A stretch of 64,000 nt of DNA from Ursus arctos (taxonomy: Eukaryota; Chordata; Mammalia; Carnivora; Ursidae). The stretch is from positions 88,473,256-88,537,255 of the forward strand of contig NW_026623056.1 in NCBI RefSeq assembly GCF_023065955.2. Direction: 5' to 3'. Numbering within the stretch: position 1 is the stretch's first letter; every line of letters begins with the position of its first letter. The notes beneath the pieces are model-generated. The model did no database searches. It worked only from the letters and a program-made list of their open reading frames with translations, and was not told where the DNA came from. The position numbers were made by a program, and so were the translations under genes. Positions 57,561 through 64,000 of this stretch are shown here, piece after piece.

Positions 57561-59689
57561 CGTGCGTGCATGAACCGCTCTGTACCCGACACCGTACGGT
57601 GCACCGCCCTTGCATTAGTAACGCTCCTTTCCACCCCATGAAGCACGTCTAATCTCCATTCACAGCTCAGGGCACTAGGCTGACACACATTTCCTTCTCG
57701 CACTTGCTCTTCATGGTCTCGGGACTGTCCTGGAAGAGCCTGGGCTTCCCCGATGCGCGCTGCCGGCGAGTCCTGCGGCGGGCGCCACAGGAGGCAAGTG
57801 TGAGGATCACAAGGTGTTTGCTGAATGATGCCTCTTTATGCCCGTTCCTCTGTTTTCCAAGTTCAGGGTGTCCTTGTCCACTAAGCGCTTTGGAATGTGT
57901 GGTCCTGGTCTCCAATAGGGTTGAGCTCCAGGGCCTTCGGGTGCCTCCCACCCCGAGGACCGAGGCAGCCCCACAGAACCAACAATAAGGAACCCTACGT
58001 GTGAGTTCTGCCACACAGAGCTTTCCCGAAGCAAGCCCTCCCTCCTTATGAAACGCAGTGACACCTGTCACTCGTGCCCACCTGGGCCTGGCCCTTTATG
58101 CGCATTGAGCAAGGCAGGGAGAGTGTGGTATCCACGCGATTAATGGTGTCAGCTGGCCTTGGCCGTCTGTGGCTTCGTTACTTCACTACTTATGTGTCAG
58201 AAGACATTCCCTTTTGAACATTTGCGTCTACAGAGCTGGACCCGGGCCTTGGGGTCCCCGCATCCATCGGGGTCAGTAAGAAGTGACCACTGACCTTGAG
58301 AATGCCACAGGCCATCTCCAGTATAAGTGAGGCGACCCCCCTCCCCGGCTCCCACCTGGCCAACTTTGGTGGAGAAGTGGCCAGTCGTGCTAAGTGTCAT
58401 GCTTTTCAGACCCTGAACCAGGGAGCCGCCACAGGGCTCCCTTCCTTCCTCCCCAAGTTCTTAGGGTACAAAAGGCCACCCCGCCAACCGGCCTCACCAA
58501 TCCCAGCAGGGGCCAGCCCTGGGCCTGGCCCGTCACCAAGGGCGCCTGGCTGGTGTTTCAGGAAGAAGCCAGCTCTCAGCGTGGACCTCAGCGGCGGTGA
58601 ATCACCCTGTCTGATTCAGACGCAGGCTTGCAGGGGCTTAGCGACGGAGAGCCGATTGCTTCAGAGTCATCCACGGTTGCCTCAGCGGGTAACTCACTGC
58701 CGCGAGTTTCAGGTACCGGAGAGAATAATGCTTTGCCTATAAAGTCTAAACCCAGACAGCAGCCGGCTGATTTGGGGCTGGCAGCGCCCCGTGAAAGCCG
58801 GGAGGGCTCGTGGGGTTCCATGCCTCCCCCATGCTCCCCTCCTCCATAAATGAAAAGGGTCTTCAAGTCATGACTTGGTCCCTGGCCAGTGCCCCTGAGA
58901 AGTGGGAGCCCGCCTCCATGCTCGTCACCAGGCCTCTCCAGGTCCCGGAAACTTTCACTGCCACCAAAGTTCTCCTGCCCTGGGTGACAATCCACCACCT
59001 CACGACGCCAGCCACCCTCCAGGGCCACACGGCAGAGGCCAAGTCCCTTGGTCAGGGGATGTTCCTTCACGGTTGGGAAGCTCTTTCTGTCTTCCCTGGG
59101 CTTCCTTACACATCATGGTTCCGGAACACTCCACCATCCCATCCATCCTCCTCCAGCCTTGCTCTTCTTGGTGGCCTTCTTCTCCGAACGTGGCAGCCAT
59201 ACCAGCGGTGGTCTCGCCAGTGTCACCTCCCCTTGTTTCAGCCACCATACTCCCATTATTAATATCATCGAAAATCACAGTGGCTATCTTGGCAGCTCAA
59301 CCAAATGGTGGCTCATGAGGAGATTTATTTATAGTCGACCAAAACCCTTTTAGAAATGGCACGGTCTGGCTTCCTCTTCCCTAGCTGGTAGCTGTTCTGG
59401 TGGGTTTGGGAGCTAAATGTCAGCCTTTGCATTTGTTCCTGTTGTACTTCTTTTTTTAATTTGGCCTGGCGCTCCTTCCCCATCATTCATGGTCATTTTC
59501 TGTCATTTGGAAACCTGTTACAAAGGCCTTCTGCGCAGTGACCCAGATTATTATTTAAAAAGCAGTTTGAGTTACAGATGGACCGAACCAGGTTAGCCTG
59601 CGGCTTGCTTTTCTCTATCTTTTTCTAAAGGTAATATGAGGCTGCTTGTTCATTGCTTTGCTAAATGCCTGAAAACCTTAGAGCGAGAG
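57561..59689. other. Unique intergenic stretch
   Basis: Moderately GC-rich. Several overlapping open frames up to 160 codons occur on both strands, but none has recognisable protein character. Confidence 0.5.
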
Positions 59690-59815
59690 GAGATATTAGA
59701 GACCATGTGGTTGAAGCCCCTCGTTCTACAGACGAAGAAACTGAGGCCAGGGGAGGTAAAGGGATGCCGAGTCCATGCAGTTGCTGATCTAGGGCAGAGC
59801 CAAGCATCCTGACCC
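59690..59815 (-). repeat. MIR SINE fragment, minus strand
   Basis: ctacagacgaagaaactgag and gccaggggaggtaaaggg are the reverse of the MIR core. Confidence 0.7.
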
Positions 59816-60044
59816 AGGCATCCTTCGGTCACATGCTTAGCAAGGAAATGATGGGCGCATCGCACCACCACTCCTGGAGGGTTCCACCAGTGGACAGCAG
59901 AACTCCTGCCCTTGGTGGGGAGAGGCTAGCCAGGTCCGTAAAACAAGAACACTTAAAAGCCACAAGGGCCCAGCGGCGGATGAACTCTAGACAACCTGAG
60001 CTCTGGCCATAGGGCAGAATTTCCCCAGGCCGTGACAAGGAAGG

Positions 60045-60392
60045 AAGCGCTGACATGTGGACACAGATGAATCTTGACCCTGTTATGCTGAGTGACAGAG
60101 AGCAGACACAAGAGACCACATATGGCCTCATTGCATTCAGGCCACAAGTCCAGAGCAGGCCGATCCCTATGGAGAGAAAGCAGAGGGTGGTTTCCAGCAG
60201 CTGGGGCTGCAGGGGGCGGGGAGGGGCTGCCAGCGGGCGCCACATTTCTTTTGGGGGGGGGTAATGAAAATGCTCTGAAATTAGCGGTGATGGCTGCACA
60301 CGTTTGTGAATACACTCAAGACCACTGAATTGCACACCTCACAATGGCTTAAATGGTGACTTTAGGGTAATGTGAACTTGTTTTTAAAAGCC
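60045..60392 (+). mobile_element. Old LINE-1 3'UTR (L1ME-type)
   Basis: gatgaatcttgaccctgtta, tgctgagtgacagagagc, ggtaatgaaaatgctctgaa, ggtgatggctgcacacgt and accactgaattgcacacc are the ordered landmarks of an old L1 end. Confidence 0.85.
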
Positions 60393-60952
60393 AGGGGGAC
60401 CCCTCCTCTCTGGGACAGTGGGAAAGAAAGGAAGTGCCCAAGAAGCAGTGGTGCCAAGAGGGAACCCTCTCTGCTCCCAACCACGTGGGTGAGGAGGGCC
60501 ACCAGGGCCGGGACTTTTCACAGGAAAGGCCGGGGCGCCCGGCACAGACAGGGGCCGGGGTCCTCCCTGCAGCCCCGGCTCTGCGTTGGTGTGAAGAGGG
60601 ACAGGATGCAGTCTCCTGCCCTGTGCCTTCGCCTTGCCCCGCGCGCTGAGGCGCAGCCCTGCTCACACGGCCTGCTCACACCCGGGCTTCCTGCGGCCCG
60701 GTGCCTGGGTAGGCAGTGCGCACGGCCAGCCGGCTGCGGGGCGAAGCCCACCTGCCCTCACAGGGACAGAGCGGAGCAGAGGTCCGCGTTTACACCAGCC
60801 CACCCCCGTCTGGGCGCAGGGGGGGATCCGGATGAAGGCGGGCGCACATCAGCACGGAGAAGCACAGAAGCAGCACTTTGGGCTTGTTTAGAAAAAATTA
60901 CGAATCCCTCTGTCAGTTGGAAGTGAATTCCTTTAATGTTGGCTTGACTGAT
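60393..60952. other. GC-rich unique sequence leading into the CpG island
   Basis: CpG density rises from about 60,480. No exon is recognised. The open frames are GC-driven. Confidence 0.5.
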
Positions 60953-61150
60953 TCCGCGTGGGCGGCGCAGCTCCTGGCGGCCTGCCTGCCGGCGGAGGCG
61001 GTGTTCCCAGAACAAAAGTTCACGGCTGCAGCCGCGCGGCGCTCACCCCGCCCCCACGGCTCGGCCCCGCCCCCTCCGGCGGCTCTCAGCTCCCAGGACG
61101 CGACTCCGCAGCCCCTGCGCCCGCCCAGTGCGTCCCGCCCCCCACACGCA
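60953..61150. promoter_or_regulatory. CpG-island-like segment with GC boxes, possible unannotated promoter
   Basis: Positions 60,961-61,140 contain about 24 CpGs by hand count and are strongly GC-rich. Two Sp1-type GC boxes, ccccgccccc at about 61,047 and ggccccgccccctcc at about 61,063, lie close together, with no TATA box. The segment is short for a CpG island, lies far from ETS2, and abuts a CA satellite. It could be the promoter of a noncoding transcript or only a GC-rich relic. Confidence 0.5.
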
Positions 61151-61612
61151 GGACACACACGTGCGCCACACAGCTCACCACGCACAACACGCACCACGCA
61201 CACCACACACACCTACAACACACGCCACACCACACACACATCACACCACACCCAACACACCTCACATACCACACCACACACACCACACACACCACACACC
61301 ACACTCACACACCACACCACACACAACACACATCACACTCACACACCATACACACCACACACACACCACACCACACACACATCACACCACACCCAACACA
61401 CCTCACATACCACACCACACACAACACACACAGCACACAACACACTCACACACCATACACACCACACCACACACACACATCATGCCAAACACACATCACA
61501 CTTGCACTACACACACACACACAGTCCATACACAGCACACACACACACACACAGATAGGCCACGCACACAGCACAGACATACCACATACACACAACACCC
61601 CCCCACACCTAT
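61141..61612 (+). repeat. CA-rich satellite (ACACC/CACA units) with higher-order repeat
   Basis: About 470 bases are almost only C and A on the plus strand, built from cacac, ccacac, tcacac and caacac units. A block of about 50 bases starting near 61,233 recurs near 61,374 (offset about 141 bases), showing larger-scale duplication. It creates long His/Thr reading frames in all plus frames, which are not genes. Confidence 0.95.
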
Positions 61613-63364
61613 CACACTCTGTCTCTCTCCCTCCCCACCCCATTCTACCCTGACTGAAAGAGAGGAGTTATTTAACTTATTCAAGCCAATCAGGCTTCCA
61701 GAAAAAAAGGAAAACACAAAGGCCCACACTCTTACCAGAAAGACTAGAGCACATGGTCTTGTCTTTCTTAGCATAATGAGGACCAACTTGTATGGAGCCC
61801 TGGTGTCTTCAAAGAGCTTCACAAATACTAACCGATTAAGCCGCCCCGGCTGGTGAGGTCTGGGTGAAGCACGGTGTCTGTGGTACAGGTGAAGGAGGGA
61901 AGGTCAGTGGCTGGCCCTGAGGCACAGGGCGAATCCAAAATGGGACACCAGCCCTGGCGCTCAGCTCCAGGTAGACCAGCCAACACACTGACCTCTCTCT
62001 GGGAAGGGGGTCAAATTAGGACAGAAGGCAGGAACCAGCTTTTCGGGTGCTACAGGGTTAAGAAAGGAGGAGGACGGTGGCTGGTGGCTGGTGGCTGGTG
62101 GCGGTGACATAAGGTCACCTCTAGCTGACATCCTGCCCTCACGGGGTGGGGGTGGGGCGGCACGGCCTGCTGGCCTCCTGCCTGTCACCCAAGACAGCCA
62201 AGCTGAATGGGCCAGGTTGGCCGCAGGCAGCTGTGAAGCCAGGATGGGCCCAAACTTCTGGTGTCCACAGGGCCGGGGCAGCAGCCACTTCGGCTCCCTT
62301 CACCCCGTGCTGGCAGAGTCAGGCCTCAGAGAGGCTCATGGACTTAGTTCATTCATTTTTCATTTATGGGAGTGATTCATTATTACCACATCAACACACC
62401 TCACTCCCAGGCAAGATTTTTCCTACACATCACACTGACAAATCTTTCTGTATCTGAGAGAAAGTGCACACACTGTATGAACTTACCAGTGGGATGGAAA
62501 TTCTTTCTCAAATGAAAGAGCTTTGAAGACCTGCATTTCCATGTGGGCTTTTTCTGGAAGGCTGACCCTGGGAGAATCTCTCCTCCCATTCAAACCCCGC
62601 CATAGAAGCAAACATGCTTCCTGTCTTGGAAGGAGTCATGTACAGCAGGGCTTAACTTCGGAAGACCTGGTCCTTGGACCTGGAAAGAAGTGCTAGGTTC
62701 ATTGTCTTATCATGGAAGATAACATTACTTGGTTGGGACACCTTCCTCTGGCCCCATCACTGCCTAGATCCACCCATCTAGGAAGACGTTTGAAAGAGGA
62801 ACTGCCCAACTCGAGACCAAGGGCAACAAAAACAGCACCGGCTTCTTTATTCATAGCCTGGGCTAACTGCTTGTCTTAGGTCTCAAGGATCATTCTGGCA
62901 CATAATAAGAAGCACAGAGAAATACACTCACCTTTTTTTGTAAGGGCATTAAAGAGAAGATAAATGTGAAGCCAAAAGAGACACAAAAGCAGAAGCACCG
63001 AGATACACCTTACAGAAAAATTTCAGAAGAGAGAATGAGAATTATCTAGAACTTCCTTCTGAGCCCTTCATTGGAAATCTTATCGATTTTTATTTTGCTT
63101 AAACTGGGATTTTTTAACTAAAGCCGTTTCTAAAAATGCTTCTGTGGGCATTTTTGGTAGTAGGCATGAACTCAGGGCCAATGTGTCATCTCAAAAATAC
63201 AGTTTAACCAGGTAAGTTGTATTTAGGTCAAAGGGGTTTGAAATGCTAAGTTAGATGAACTTTGATAGTCTCTTGCTGGGAACAATGTGAACACATATTT
63301 GTATGAAGTTAATTTATGTGTTCTTGTTAGAAGGTGCATGTTGGGTGTTCTTATTCAGTAGCTG
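61613..63364. other. Unique intergenic segment
   Basis: There is a short tandem ggtggctggtggctggtgg at about 62,079-62,101. No gene or named repeat is otherwise recognised. Confidence 0.5.
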
Positions 63365-63545
63365 CTGGTAATAGTATCAAGAGTTCAAATTCTGTGTCTG
63401 CTATTTACTCACTGAATGACCTGAGGCTAATTAACCCCTTCTAGACTTGGCGTTCCCATCTCTAAACAAAGGATGTTAAGAATACTCACCCCTCAGAACC
63501 TGTTGTAAACCTTCAATGAGATGATGGCTACAAAACTCTAGCTCA
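63365..63545 (+). repeat. MIR SINE
   Basis: gtatcaagagttcaaattct, gtctgctatttactcactga, atgacctgaggctaattaac and tcaatgagatgatggc follow the MIR consensus over most of its length. Confidence 0.82.
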
Positions 63546-63574
63546 TAGAGTTTTGCACCTTAGAAAATCAAATG

Positions 63575-64000
63575 ATGACAAACTAATTCTAAAATTTATA
63601 GGTAGAGGCAAAAGACCCAGAATAGGCATCACAATGTTGAAAGAGAAGAACAAAGGCAGAGGACGGTTACGACCCGACTTCCAAGACTTACCGTAAAGCT
63701 GCGATGATCAAGACGATGTGTTATGGGTGAAAGAATAGACAAACAGATCAATGGAACAGAGCAGAGAGCCCAGAAATAGAGTCAAATGATCTTTGACAAA
63801 GGAGCAAAGGTGGTACAATGGAGAAAAGATAGTCTTCTCAACAATTGGTGTTGGAACAACTGGACACTCACATGCAAGAAATGAATCTAGACACAGACCT
63901 TACACTCTCCCCAAAAATTAGCTCACACTGGATCGTAGACCTAAATATAAACTGCAAGACTATAAAACTCCTAGAAGATAACACAGGAGAACCCCTCCAT
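63575..64000 (+). mobile_element. LINE-1 ORF2 fragment running off the window end
   Basis: aactaattctaaaatttata, acagatcaatggaacagagc, tgatctttgacaaaggagc and caacaattggtgttggaaca are ordered L1 ORF2 text. The frame is interrupted by stops. It continues past base 64,000. Confidence 0.92.

Noticed and set aside
60878..61856. Three overlapping plus-strand frames of 226-242 codons rich in His and Thr
   Set aside because: They are translations of the CA-rich satellite, which lacks stop codons in every plus frame. They have no protein character outside the repeat.
1..64000. CRISPR arrays, operons, phage or other prokaryotic systems
   Set aside because: Spliced ETS2 exons and carnivore SINEs throughout show this is vertebrate nuclear DNA. 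No spaced direct-repeat array was seen.

Overview
This is mammalian genomic DNA from a carnivore. About ten tRNA-derived SINEs of the carnivore SINEC/CAN-SIN type are scattered through it. Their heads read like gggcgcctgggtggctcag and their tails are (AATAAA)n or (TTTATT)n. One subtype, with heads reading gggtggcacagcggttaagc and bodies reading agcgagagagggaacac on the other strand, resembles the SINE I remember from bears and other arctoid caniforms. The best guess is therefore an arctoid carnivore, bear-like. This rests on recognition and not on a search. The one known gene, ETS2, places the window in the region corresponding to human 21q22.2, on the 3' side of ETS2.

Positions 1 to about 10,330 hold the last seven coding exons and the 3'UTR of ETS2 on the plus strand. 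The exons join in phase with consensus splice sites. They account for residues 62 to 469 of a protein of the same length as the human one, including the ERK-target threonine, the Pointed domain and the ETS DNA-binding domain. The first coding exons and the promoter lie to the left of the window. One intron carries an 82-bp perfectly alternating purine-pyrimidine tract.

Positions 10.3 to 64 kb are an intergenic, repeat-rich desert with one notable exception. At 17,819-19,390 there is an uninterrupted 523-codon reading frame (537 from an upstream ATG) with a single N-terminal membrane segment and a coiled coil resembling MIA2/cTAGE5. It looks like a retrogene of the ER-exit-site cTAGE family that lost the proline-rich COPII-binding tail. 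A 19-20-bp minisatellite follows it. Further right come a LINE-1 with a 5' inversion (22.0-23.4 kb), a CpG-rich class II (ERVK-type) solo LTR with a perfect 6-bp target duplication (23,740-24,271), MaLR and ERVL-type solo LTRs, hAT transposon remnants, and nested LINE-1/SINE complexes. The long AT-rich L1 blocks are at 35.0-38.0 and 39.8-45.6 kb, followed by MIR and L2 fossils. Near the right end a short CpG-island-like segment with GC boxes (about 60,953-61,150) abuts a roughly 470-bp CA-rich satellite. The window ends inside another LINE-1.

No prokaryotic-type system, CRISPR array, tRNA or rRNA gene was seen. The items most worth following up are the intact cTAGE-like retrogene, the ERVK-type solo LTR, and the CpG-island/satellite pair.
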